A DNA stretch of 64,000 nt from JALORV01 sp963724365 (GTDB taxonomy: Bacteria > Pseudomonadota > Gammaproteobacteria > Burkholderiales > Burkholderiaceae_F). The DNA lies in NCBI GenBank assembly GCA_963724365.1, contig CAVRUR010000009.1, positions 43,770 to 107,769 of the forward strand. The letters run 5' to 3'. The notes below the pieces were generated by a model, which saw nothing but the letters and a program-made list of their open reading frames with translations, made no database searches and was not told the origin of the DNA. Positions 46,422 to 57,411 of this stretch are shown here, in pieces (the first letter of the stretch is position 1; each line of letters opens with the position of its first letter). The position numbers were made by a program, and so were the translations under genes.

Positions 46422-48256
46422 TGCGCGGAGTGCGCTCGTCTTGGCTCGTGGCTGCGTTCCTGCTGGCGCTGGTGGTGGCTCCGCTCGTGCTGCCCGAGTT
46501 CTGGATCACGCTGGCGAACTACATCGGCCTGTATGCGCTGGTCGCGCTCGGCCTGGTGCTGCTGACCGGGGTCGGCGGCCTGACATCGTTCGGGCAGGCG
46601 GCGTTCGTTGGACTCGGTGCCTACACGACGGCCGTGCTGACGACCACGACCGGCTTGCCGGGCGGGCTGGCCTGGCTCGGCGCGTCGCCGTGGCTGGCCT
46701 TGCTGGTCGGTTTTGCGATCACGATAGCCGTCGCGGCGGCGCTCGGTTCGCTGACGCTGAAGCTGTCCGGCCACTATCTTCCGCTCGGGACGATCGCGTG
46801 GGGCATCAGCCTCTCCCTGCTCTTCGGCACGTCGGAATTGCTCGGCGGTTATACCGGTCTGACCGGCATCCCGCCGATCACGATCTTCGGCATCTCGCTG
46901 GAATCGGGACGCGGCATCTACTACCTGATCTGGGCCTTCCTTCTTGCCGGCGTGTTCACATCGCGCAACCTGCTCGATTCGCGCGAGGGACGGGCAATCC
47001 GTGCGCTGAAGGGCGGGATGGTGATGGCCGAGTCGATGGGCGTGAACACGTCGGCGTCGCGCATGGTGGCGTTCGTTCTCGCCGCGCTGATGGCGTGTGC
47101 GTCCGGGTGGCTCTATGCGCACATGCAGCGCTTCGTGAATCCGACGCCGTTCTCGCTGCACGTCGGCATCGAGTACCTGTTCATGGCAGTGATCGGAGGC
47201 GCCGGTTACGTCTGGGGGGCGTTGCTCGGCGCGGCCGTGATCACAATCTCGAAGACCTGGCTGCAGGACATCCTGCCGCATATCGTCGGCCAGGCGGGCA
47301 ACTTCGAGGTCATCGTGTTCGGCATGCTGATGATCGTCATCCTGCAGCGCGCGCCGGACGGGCTGTGGCCGGTGATCACGCGGCGCTTCCCGGTGCGGCA
47401 GTCGCGACGGGTGATTGCGCCGGAGGTTCCGCCGCTGGCGCGGCGCCCAGTGCCCGCGGCCGGCGAGCCGCTGCTCGAGGTACAGGGTGCGACCAAGCGC
47501 TTCGGCGGGTTGGTCGCAGTCAACGCCATGGACCTGCGCGTCAACGCCGGCCAGATCGTCGCGCTGATCGGTCCCAACGGCGCCGGCAAGAGCACGATGT
47601 TCAACCTGATCTCCGGCGTGCTCGATGCCTCTGCGGGAAGCTTCCGCTTCCGCGGCTTCGATGTCGCCGGGCGTTCGTCGCGCGAGATTGCACGACTGGG
47701 ACTGTCGCGCACCTTCCAGCACGTGCGACAGCTGCCGCAGATGTCGGTGGCTGACAACGTGGCGATCGGTGCACACCGGCGCGAGTACCCGGGGCTGCTC
47801 GCCGGCGTATTCGGCGGCGCGTGGCGGCTGGACCGCCGCGACGAGGCCAAGCTGCTGGCCGAGGCGGCGCGCCAGATCGAGCGCGTCGGCCTCGCCGATC
47901 ACATGTTCGACGCAGCGGGATCGCTGCCGCTCGGCAAGCAACGCATCCTGGAGATAGCGCGTGCGCTGGCATCCGACCCCTGTCTGCTGCTGCTGGACGA
48001 ACCGGCAGCCGGCCTGCGCTACCTCGAGAAGCGCGCCCTGGCCGACCTGCTGCGCAAGCTCCGTGCGGAGGGCCTGTCCATCCTGCTGGTCGAACACGAC
48101 ATGGACTTCGTGATGGGGCTGGTCGATCTCGTCACGGTGATGGATTTCGGCCAGAAGATTGCCGAAGGACGGCCCGATGAGGTACAGCGCGACCCGCGCG
48201 TGCTCGAGGCCTATCTGGGCGGCATCGAAGAGACCGAAGCGGTGGCACAGGGATGA
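46421..48256 (+). CDS. Fused ABC transporter permease and ATP-binding protein (LivM-LivG)
   Basis: A single 611-residue polypeptide joining two normally separate subunits. Residues 1-315 are a LivM-type permease (YIGLYALVALGLVLLTGVGGLTSFGQAAFVG is split across its first helices; GVNTSASRMVAFVLAALMA later). Residues about 350-611 are a LivG ATPase: Walker A GPNGAGKSTMFN near 385, signature LPLGKQRILEIARAL, Walker B CLLLLDEPAAGL, H-loop VEHDMDFVMGL. The linker is Arg/Pro-rich. ATG 46421 follows GAGGAGG. LivM-LivG fusions occur in betaproteobacterial aromatic-acid transporters. Confidence 0.92.
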   Translation: MRGVRSSWLVAAFLLALVVAPLVLPEFWITLANYIGLYALVALGLVLLTGVGGLTSFGQAAFVGLGAYTTAVLTTTTGLPGGLAWLGASPWLALLVGFAITIAVAAALGSLTLKLSGHYLPLGTIAWGISLSLLFGTSELLGGYTGLTGIPPITIFGISLESGRGIYYLIWAFLLAGVFTSRNLLDSREGRAIRALKGGMVMAESMGVNTSASRMVAFVLAALMACASGWLYAHMQRFVNPTPFSLHVGIEYLFMAVIGGAGYVWGALLGAAVITISKTWLQDILPHIVGQAGNFEVIVFGMLMIVILQRAPDGLWPVITRRFPVRQSRRVIAPEVPPLARRPVPAAGEPLLEVQGATKRFGGLVAVNAMDLRVNAGQIVALIGPNGAGKSTMFNLISGVLDASAGSFRFRGFDVAGRSSREIARLGLSRTFQHVRQLPQMSVADNVAIGAHRREYPGLLAGVFGGAWRLDRRDEAKLLAEAARQIERVGLADHMFDAAGSLPLGKQRILEIARALASDPCLLLLDEPAAGLRYLEKRALADLLRKLRAEGLSILLVEHDMDFVMGLVDLVTVMDFGQKIAEGRPDEVQRDPRVLEAYLGGIEETEAVAQG

Positions 48257-48996
48257 CGACGCGCCTGCTCGAAGTGCGCGACCTGTCCGTGACCTATGGA
48301 CAGGTGGCCGCGCTTGCCAAGGCGAACCTCGATGTCGACGCCGGCTGCATCGTCACGGTGATCGGCCCGAACGGTGCCGGCAAGACCACGCTACTGGCGG
48401 CAATCATGGGGGCCCTGCCGACCAACGGCGCGGCGCGCGGTATCGTGCGATTTGCAGGCGACGATGGCGCGCGCGCCTCGCTCGAGCAGCGTGTCGCACG
48501 CGGCATGACGCTGGTACCCGAAAAGCGCGAGCTCTTCGGCGAGATGACAGTCGAGGACAACCTGCTGCTCGGGGCTTTCCAGCGTTATCGCTCCGGTCAG
48601 CGTGACCACGGCCAGACGATGCAGGAAGTGTTCACGCTGTTCCCGCGGCTGCTGGAACGCCGCACGCAACTCGCCGGCACGCTGTCCGGCGGCGAACGGC
48701 AGATGCTCGCCATCGGGCGGGCGCTGATGGCCCGGCCGACGCTGCTGATGCTCGACGAGCCTTCGCTGGGACTGGCGCCACGCATCGTGCGAGAGATCTT
48801 CCACATCATCGTCGAGTTGCGCCGGCGCGGCGTGTCGATCCTGCTGGTCGAGCAGAACGCGCGGGCGGCGCTGCAGATCGCCGACCACGCCTACGTGCTC
48901 GAAACGGGTGAAGTCGTGCTCGACGGTCCGGCCGATCAGCTGGCCCACGATCCGCGGGTCATCGAGAGCTATCTCGGCCTCGGCCAGAAACACTGA
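48253..48996 (+). CDS. livF: Branched-chain-amino-acid-type ABC transporter ATP-binding protein (LivF-like)
   Basis: ATPase of 247 residues. Walker A GPNGAGKTTLLAAIMG, signature LSGGERQMLAIGRAL, Walker B LLMLDEPSLGLAP and H-loop VEQNARAAL are intact. VPEKRELFGEMTVEDNL is the LivF Q-loop region. It overlaps the livM-livG fusion by four bases and completes the transporter. Confidence 0.94.
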   Translation: MTTRLLEVRDLSVTYGQVAALAKANLDVDAGCIVTVIGPNGAGKTTLLAAIMGALPTNGAARGIVRFAGDDGARASLEQRVARGMTLVPEKRELFGEMTVEDNLLLGAFQRYRSGQRDHGQTMQEVFTLFPRLLERRTQLAGTLSGGERQMLAIGRALMARPTLLMLDEPSLGLAPRIVREIFHIIVELRRRGVSILLVEQNARAALQIADHAYVLETGEVVLDGPADQLAHDPRVIESYLGLGQKH

Positions 48997-49031
48997 TTCG
49001 CGGCCGTCGGTCCCATTGGTGTATCGTCGTC

Positions 49032-49116
49032 GGCGCGTTGGGGGTATCGCGGCGTTCGCGATTGAGAGAGTCCCCTCGAACCTGAACCGGTTGACACCGG
49101 CGGAGGGAAACGCGCC
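49032..49116 (+). promoter_or_regulatory. TPP riboswitch (thi element)
   Basis: P1 pairs GGCGCGTT (49032-49039) with AACGCGCC (49109-49116). The conserved core includes GGGGGTAT, ATTGAGAGAGTCCCC, CCTCGAACCTGAACCGG and CGGAGGGAAAC, which match the thi-box consensus closely. Downstream, CTCCT (49137-49141) can pair with the thiC Shine-Dalgarno AGGAG (49153-49157), so translational control is likely. Confidence 0.93.
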
Positions 49117-49164
49117 AGCCGTCCCGGCGCTGTCGTCTCCTCCGCCCAGGCAAGGAGTACACCT

Positions 49165-51048
<1,884 letters not shown>

Positions 51049-51203
51049 TTCAGTCTTAGAACCGGGCCGCGCCTGCGAATAGTGTCAAGAGCCCGACACA
51101 TGGCGACGGGACGAGACGACGCAATCTCAATCGCGCCAATGCCAATGGTCCCTACACATGCAGTGGCGCGCGAACGCGTAACCGGCTCTCTCGGGGAGAG
51201 GTG

Positions 51204-51533
51204 ATGCTCAATCGATGGCAGTTCATCCTTGTGGTCTTGTTGGCGACGGCCACGTTGGTGCTCGTGATCGCCAACATGGCGCTGTTCTCGCGCAACCGTC
51301 TGCAGCAGCAGGAGATCAGCGATCGCCAGCTGTATGTCCAGCAGACTGCGCAGCTTGAGGGCCTATATCAGCAACTGATCCGCGGCATCGCGGAACTGTC
51401 GGCCCGCAACAACGACACGGCGCTCGGGGCTGTGCTCGCGCGGCAAGGGATCACATTCACCGTGACACCGACCGCACTGCAGAGCCCGAGCCCGTCCGAT
51501 CCCGGCGCTAGCGCCCGCGCCGTCCGCAAGTGA
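51204..51533 (+). CDS. Small membrane-anchored coiled-coil protein, type A (copy 1)
   Basis: Unrecognised 109-residue protein starting at ATG 51204 after GGGGAGAGG. One N-terminal membrane helix (FILVVLLATATLVLVIANMAL, about residues 7-27) is followed by a Gln-rich predicted coiled coil. The segment RQLYVQQTAQLEGLYQQL leads to ELSARNND and the C-terminal GITFTVTP, then a Ser/Pro tail. Its paralogue is at 59997 and shares QQYIQQTVQL-like, RNND and GITFTV motifs at matching positions. It precedes a type B partner by 9 bp. Likely inner-membrane-tethered with a periplasmic helix; function unknown. Confidence 0.75.
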   Translation: MLNRWQFILVVLLATATLVLVIANMALFSRNRLQQQEISDRQLYVQQTAQLEGLYQQLIRGIAELSARNNDTALGAVLARQGITFTVTPTALQSPSPSDPGASARAVRK

Positions 51534-51542
51534 GGCCGACCC

Positions 51543-51879
51543 ATGGACGAAATGCAAGCGCGCGCGCCCTCGGCCCTTAGCGCCTTTTGGCCGCTACTCA
51601 TCATCGGTGTGGCGACCGCCTCGTGGAGCGGGTTCCAGACGTACCAGCTGGTTCTGGAGCACGAAGCGCTGAAGAAGCTCCACGCCAATCAGGAAGCCCT
51701 GGTGCAGAACGCAGTAAAGCTGCGTGCGCAGCTCGGATGGCATCGCTGCGGATACACAGCGGCTGGCGGATGCGGGCAACGCGAATGCCCAGGGCATCGT
51801 CAACGAACTGCGCCGACGTGGCGTGACGATCAATCCGGACAGCCCGTCGGCTGGCGGTGGCGCCGAGGCAAAGAAGTAG
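51543..51879 (+). CDS. Small membrane-anchored coiled-coil protein, type B (copy 1, frameshifted)
   Basis: Unrecognised protein of about 111 residues after repair. N-terminal helix FWPLLIIGVATASWSGFQTYQL (about 15-36) precedes a coiled coil (LEHEALKKLHANQEALVQNAVKL). The frame breaks at CTCGGATGG (51735-51736); dropping one G yields KLRAQLDGIAADTQRLADAGN and ends with NELRRRGVTINPDSPS. The paralogue at 60299 has RAQLDAIARDMALLAERGN and DELRKRGVTINPTA in the same order, which proves the intended frame. Function unknown; co-encoded with type A. Confidence 0.75.
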
Positions 51880-52247
51880 CCGAACGTTGCTCGATGCCGC
51901 GCGGCGATGGAGTCAGGCGTCCTCAGACTCCTTCAGTGCTTTGGCAAATATGCGCCGTTTGATGCGTTCCCGGACTTTCGAAAGTCGACCATTGGTTTCG
52001 CAAGACGCCAAGCGAACCTGCCGTTACTGCGCGCCTCACCTTGGGCCCGAAGCGTTACTGCAGACCGACCGTGCTCGACAAGGCCGCGCATCGTTTGCAC
52101 TGAACGTGTGTCGGTGAAGTTGACACCTAATCGAAGTCCGACTCGGATCCGCGCAAGGAAGCTTCAGGAAATCAACAGGTAACTGCGACGGGTATGAATT
52201 TCGCTTACTGATCGCTTCTTTTTGGACGCGCCGGGGAGAGATTGGTC
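51880..52247. other. Intergenic stretch ahead of the PEP-CTERM repeat protein
   Basis: A 368-bp region of lower GC than its neighbours. I see no gene, no convincing promoter pair and no sigma-54 type GG-N10-GC box. A GGGGAGAG ribosome binding site (52232-52239) precedes the next gene, the same wording as ahead of the type A gene at 51204. Confidence 0.5.
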
Positions 52248-55200
52248 ATGCGTTACTGGTCCGTACCCCGCATCAGGCCTCTGAGCCGCGCCCTGATCCA
52301 TGCACTGAGCATATTGTCCATCGCCGGGCTGTCCGGACCGGCATCGGCCGCCGCGGTCAACTGGACCACCGGCGGAGACGGCTTCTGGGATATCGCGACC
52401 AACTGGTCGAGCAATCCGACTCTTCCCAGCGCCGCCGATGACGTGACGCTCGATGTCGCCGGGTTGGTCACGATCACGTACCGGCTTGGTACGACGACCA
52501 TCAATAGCCTGACCAGTCAGGAGAATCTGCTTGTAACGGGCGGATCCCTGACGGTCGCGAACGCATACACGAACGCGGCCAACACGACGATGTCGAACGG
52601 TACCCTGACGCTTAACGGCGTCTCGACGCTCGCGTCGCTGACGCATAGCTTCGGTACGGTATCCGGGTCAGGCTTGGTCACGGTCACCGGCGCCTCGTCA
52701 TGGCTCGCTGGTACTCACACTGGCAGTGGCACCACCCAGTTCGATGCGGCACTTTCGATTAGCAACAATGGAACTAAGGGGATTCTGGGTAGCCGCACCG
52801 TGAGTCTGAATGGCACAACAACGTGGAGCGGGAACACGGCCAGCAATAACGGCACCATCTCGCTGGCCAGCACGGCTACCCTCAACAATGCCGGCAGCTT
52901 CAGCGACACCAACGCCTTCAACAGCACCGTCACCGGCGGTACCTTCAATAACAGCGGCTCCTTCAGCAAGCAGTCGAACACCACGACCACGATCAGCTCA
53001 GTGTTCAACAACACCGGCTCGGTGAACGTGAATGCCGGGACAATGTTGATGCAGAGCGGAGGCACCAGCACCGGCACTTACAACCTCGCAGCGGGCACCG
53101 TGATCGAATTCCGCAATGGCGACCACACGCTGAACAACGTCACGACCAGCGGTGCCGGCACGTTGCAGATCAGTACGGAGAACGTCGGCGCGGATGCACT
53201 CGTCACGATCAACGGTGGCACGCTCAACTCGGCGTTCCTGATGAGTGGCAGCGCCATGAACGGGGCGGACCAGGTCTTTCAAGGCCCAGCGACCTGGACC
53301 GGCGGCACCATCAACGGCACGGCAGCACAGAGCACCACTTTCGCCGGCACGCTGACCATCAGCGGCGCGAACACCAAGGTACTGTCCGGCGGCCGCAGCC
53401 TGAACGCCGTCGACACAACGTGGACCGGCAACACCGGCAACGGCAACAACGCGATCTCCCTGGGCGGGTCGGGCACGTTTAACAACACCGGCAACTTCAC
53501 CGATGCCAATGGCTTCGACAGCAGCATCAGCGCCGGTACGTTCAACAACAGCGGCAACTTCAACAAACAATCGAACACGACGTCCAGCATCGGCACGGTG
53601 TTCAACAACACCGGCACGGTCAATGTCAACGCCGGCACCATGCTGATGAATGGTGGCGGCACGAGCACGGGCGTCTTCAATATCGCGAATGGTGCCGAGC
53701 TGGAATACCGCAATGGCACCCACGCCCTGGACGGCGCCACGATGAACGGCGCTGGCACCTTCCAGATCAGTTCAGATGGAGTCGGTGCGGATGCGTTCGT
53801 CGCAGTGAACGGCGGCACACTTAACACGGCATTTCTGCTGAGCGGCAGCACCCTGAGGGGCGCGGACCACGTCTTCCAGGGTCCGGCGACCTGGACTGGC
53901 GGCACCATCAACGGCACCGCAGCGCAGAGCACCACTTTTGCCAACACGCTGGACATCAGCGGCGCGAATGCCAAGACGCTGTCCGGCGGCCGCATCCTGA
54001 ATGCCGGCAACACCACCTGGACCGACAACACCGGCAACGGCAACAACGCCATCTCGCTCGGCGGCAGCAGTACGTTCAACAACACCGGCAGCTTCACCGA
54101 TGCCAACGGCTTCGACAGCAGCATCACCGCCGGTACCTTCAACAACATCGGCGCTTTCAACAAGCAGTCGAACACGACGACCAGCGTGGGCACGGTGTTC
54201 AACAACACCGGCACGGTCAATGTGAATGGCGGCACCATGCTGATGAACGGCGGCGGCACCAGCACCGGTGTCTTCAACATCGCCAATGGTGCCAAGCTGG
54301 ATTACCGAAATGGCAGTCATGCGCTGAACAACGTCACAACGAGCGGCGCCGGGACGTTCGAGATCAGCACCGAAAACGTCGGCGCAGATGCAACGGTCGC
54401 CTTGAACGGCGGCACGCACACGACTGCGTTCGTCCTCAGCGGCAGTGTCCTGACAGGCACGAGTCACACCTTCCAGGGCCTGGCGACATGGTCAGGCGGC
54501 ACCATCACCGGCGCCGCAACGGCGAGCACGACGTTCGCCAACGACCTGACGATCAGTGGCCCGAACAGCAAGACGCTGTCCGGCGGCCGCATCGTGAACG
54601 CTGGCAACACCACTTGGACTGGCAACACCGGCAACGGCAACAACGCCATCGGCATTTCGGGTGCTAGCACCTTCAACAGCAATGGCATCTTCACCGATGC
54701 CAACACCTTCGACAGCGCCATCAATGTCGGCAACGGCGGGGGTGCCTTCAACAATAACGGCACCTTCAACAAGCAGTCGAACACCACGACTGCCGTCGGT
54801 ACGCAGTTCAACAGCACCGGCACGGTCAACGTAAGTGCCGGCACGATGCTGATGAACGGCGGTGGCACCAGCACGGGTGTCTTCAACATCGCAGCGGGCG
54901 CCAAGCTGGAGTTCCGCAATGGCGACCACACGTTGAACAATGTCACGACGAGCGGTGCCGGCATCTTCGAGATCAGTACGGAGAATGTCGGTGCGGATGC
55001 CTTTGTCACGGTCAATGGCGGAACGCACACGACGGCGTTCGTTCTCAGCGGCAGCGCCATGGGGGGAACCGATGCCACCATCCAGGGTCCCGTGACCTGG
55101 ACCGGTGGCGGGATTTCCGGCGCGGCGGCTACGACCTTCAGCAACAACGTCGCGATCTCCGGTCCCAATCTCAAGACCATCGTGGGCGGCCGCACGGTCA

Positions 55201-55772
55201 ACCTGAACGCCACGACCACGTGGAGCGGCAATACAGCGGACAACAACAACGCGATTCGCTTCTGGAACGGGGCGACGATCAACAACAACGGAACCTTCAA
55301 CGACGCCAATGCCTTTGCGTCGTTCATCGAACACAACGTCGGCGGTCCGCACAACTTCAACAACAACGGCACCTACAACAAACAGTCCAGCACCATTACA
55401 ACCGTGGATCTCGGGGTGGTCTTCAACAATTCAGGGACGCTCAACCTGAACGCCGGCACGATGCGCTTTGTCAGCGGCACACAAGGTCCGACAGGCACCG
55501 TGCAGGTGGCGAGCGGCGCCACGTTCCAGCATGACGCGGCCAGTACGGTTGGCAACATGATCACGGCCGGCAACCTGGTGCTTGCCGGCCAGACCCTTAC
55601 CGTCTTCTCCGACTACAACAACGCGAACTTCGGCGCGGCGACAACTTCAACCGGCGAGCGAACGTTACGGTCACCGGTACCGGCAACCGCCTCATTGCTG
55701 CGGGCGATGCGAACCAGGGCATCACCGGGGCGAACATCAGCAACGGCACCTCGACGACGCCGACGCTCGTGA
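52248..55772 (+). CDS. Giant repeat-rich PEP-CTERM surface protein, N-terminal repeat region
   Basis: Start ATG 52248 after GGGGAGAG. A signal peptide (to GPASAA) is followed by VNWTTGGDGFWDIATNWS, a common opening of beta-helical bacterial surface proteins. Five tandem units of about 199 residues (about 600 bp) span roughly 52.7-55.56 kb. Each contains a TWxGNT segment, FNKQSNTTT, FNNTGTVNVNAGTMLMNGGGTSTG, EYRNG and ISTENVGADA-type blocks. Composition is rich in Asn, Thr, Gly, Ser. Frame is meaningful to about 55640; afterwards the ORF is out of phase. The continuation to 59914 carries the sorting signal, so both parts are probably one protein of roughly 2,550 residues. Confidence 0.8.
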   Translation: MRYWSVPRIRPLSRALIHALSILSIAGLSGPASAAAVNWTTGGDGFWDIATNWSSNPTLPSAADDVTLDVAGLVTITYRLGTTTINSLTSQENLLVTGGSLTVANAYTNAANTTMSNGTLTLNGVSTLASLTHSFGTVSGSGLVTVTGASSWLAGTHTGSGTTQFDAALSISNNGTKGILGSRTVSLNGTTTWSGNTASNNGTISLASTATLNNAGSFSDTNAFNSTVTGGTFNNSGSFSKQSNTTTTISSVFNNTGSVNVNAGTMLMQSGGTSTGTYNLAAGTVIEFRNGDHTLNNVTTSGAGTLQISTENVGADALVTINGGTLNSAFLMSGSAMNGADQVFQGPATWTGGTINGTAAQSTTFAGTLTISGANTKVLSGGRSLNAVDTTWTGNTGNGNNAISLGGSGTFNNTGNFTDANGFDSSISAGTFNNSGNFNKQSNTTSSIGTVFNNTGTVNVNAGTMLMNGGGTSTGVFNIANGAELEYRNGTHALDGATMNGAGTFQISSDGVGADAFVAVNGGTLNTAFLLSGSTLRGADHVFQGPATWTGGTINGTAAQSTTFANTLDISGANAKTLSGGRILNAGNTTWTDNTGNGNNAISLGGSSTFNNTGSFTDANGFDSSITAGTFNNIGAFNKQSNTTTSVGTVFNNTGTVNVNGGTMLMNGGGTSTGVFNIANGAKLDYRNGSHALNNVTTSGAGTFEISTENVGADATVALNGGTHTTAFVLSGSVLTGTSHTFQGLATWSGGTITGAATASTTFANDLTISGPNSKTLSGGRIVNAGNTTWTGNTGNGNNAIGISGASTFNSNGIFTDANTFDSAINVGNGGGAFNNNGTFNKQSNTTTAVGTQFNSTGTVNVSAGTMLMNGGGTSTGVFNIAAGAKLEFRNGDHTLNNVTTSGAGIFEISTENVGADAFVTVNGGTHTTAFVLSGSAMGGTDATIQGPVTWTGGGISGAAATTFSNNVAISGPNLKTIVGGRTVNLNATTTWSGNTADNNNAIRFWNGATINNNGTFNDANAFASFIEHNVGGPHNFNNNGTYNKQSSTITTVDLGVVFNNSGTLNLNAGTMRFVSGTQGPTGTVQVASGATFQHDAASTVGNMITAGNLVLAGQTLTVFSDYNNANFGAATTSTGERTLRSPVPATASLLRAMRTRASPGRTSATAPRRRRRS

Positions 55773-57411
55773 TCGGCAACGTGCGCGTGGGCGCCAACAC
55801 GTACACCTACAACATCGCCAACGTCGGCACCACCGGCCCGGCGCTGCGCGGCGCGATCCAGACCGCGTGAACGGCGGCAACGTCACCGACGCGCGCCTGT
55901 CCGGCAACGGCGTCACCGCCGGCAACTGGGGACCGGTCGCCACCGGGGCCTCGATCTCGCGCGACATCACCATCACCGTCGGCACCGCCGGCGTCTTTAC
56001 GCCGCTCGCGGGCCAGGCGGTGAACATCCTCAACAATTTCGAGAACACGCGCTCGCAGCTGCTGACGATCACCAGCGCGGCCGGCGCCGCGGCCTACAAC
56101 GCTGCCGCCGGCAACGCGATGCCAACGCCGGTGGTTCTCGGCAATCAGCGCGTTGGCGGAAACGGGAGCCAGGTGCTGACCGTTGCCAACACCGCATCGG
56201 CGGGCGCTTCAGCGAGACGCTGAACGCCGGCTTCGGTGCGAGCACGGGCAGTGCCACCAGCATCGGCACGATCGGCGGACGACTCGCCGGCACAAACAAC
56301 ACCGGCACGACGAACAACGGCGGCAGCGTCGCGGGTCGGCGTCAACACCACCGCGGCGTCATGAACGGGCGCGCGAAGCGGCAGCGGGACGTGCCTCAAC
56401 TACCGGCACCGTCGCGCTCAATTACGTCTCCGATGGCAGCGTCACAAGGGGCTGGGGGCGATCAATTGTTGGGCAGCCAGGTGGTCAATGTCAACGGGAA
56501 CGGGTACGTCACCGCGGGGCCAGCTCATCACCGCGGCGCTGAACTTCGGCACCGTGCAGGTGGGCCAAGTGTGAGCCAGGTGTCGAGATCACCAACAGCG
56601 CCACCGGCGCGCCGGTTTCGTGGAAGACCTCAACGCCGCTTCGGTGCGACCAGCGGCACGGGGGCGAACCTCATCAGCGGCAGCGGTGCATTGCCAACTT
56701 CTGCGGGCCGGGGCCACGAACGGCAGCGCCATAACGGTCAACGTCAACACTCGCCGGCCGGGCTCGTCAACGGCGCCATCGCCGTCAACTACGCAGCGCC
56801 GGCGCGTCAACAGCGTGGGCAACGGACTGGGCGAACTCGATGTCGGTTCGTTGACCTTCGACGTGCGGGCACGATCCAGGCCAACGTCATCAACCAGGCT
56901 CGCCGGTGGTCAACAACGCCGCATCAACCTGGGGAACGTGCGGGTGGGTGGGACGTCGCCGACGGCATTCGTGAGTATCACCAACGAGGCCAGTGCGCGC
57001 GCCGCAGGCGGCATTGAACGCGACAGTCAGCGCGGCCGCGCCGATCACGGCCAGCGGCGGTTCGACCTGCTCGCCCGGGGCCCACCAACAACGCGGCCTG
57101 CAGGTCGGCATGCACACCGCCACGGCTGGGGCGAAACGGCACCGCGACGGTCGGGTTCGTGTCCGACGCGAGCAATGTCGGGGGTTGCGCGCCGAACTGT
57201 CAGCTGGAGTTGCCGAGCCAGAACGTGGTCGTCACGGGTGGCGTCTACCAGATCGCGCAAGCCAACGTGCCCACCACCATCAATCTGGGCAACGTGCACG
57301 TCGGTGGCACGCTCAGCCAGGCGATCGCGATTGGCAACACCAACATCGCACCGGTCGGATTTCCAGGAGGGCTCGATGCGAGCGTGAGCGCCACCAGCGG
57401 CCGGGCGGTCG
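55640..57411 (+). pseudogene. Frameshift-scarred middle of the PEP-CTERM protein
   Basis: Continuous choice-of-anchor-D-like repeats are legible but hop among all three frames. Examples are VIGNVRVGANTYTYNIANVGTTG near 55.78 kb, VVLGNQRVGGNGSQVLTVANTAS near 56.13 kb, and TINLGNVHVGGTLSQAIAIGNTN near 57.3 kb. Several joins need one missing base, e.g. GCGTGAACGGC at about 55865 for GCGGTGAACGGC. At least six indels are needed across 1.8 kb. Flanking repeats are clean, so a local consensus problem is plausible. Confidence 0.7.

Noticed and set aside
46400..48097. 565-residue open frame on the minus strand
   Set aside because: Antisense to the LivM-LivG fusion; strongly Gln/Arg-biased with no motif.
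51049..52247. Sigma-54 promoter for the PEP-CTERM locus
   Set aside because: PEP-CTERM genes are often sigma-54 dependent, so I looked for GG-N10-GC boxes ahead of the A1 gene and the large gene. The nearest matches (51.15 and 51.94 kb) have the wrong spacing.
53279..55372. Long minus-strand frames opposite the repeat protein
   Set aside because: They repeat with the same 600-bp period as the sense gene and consist of low-complexity Leu/Val/Pro strings.
52690..55560. Possible CRISPR or satellite array
   Set aside because: The repeats are about 600 bp long, coding, and in frame; there are no short repeats with unique spacers and no cas genes.
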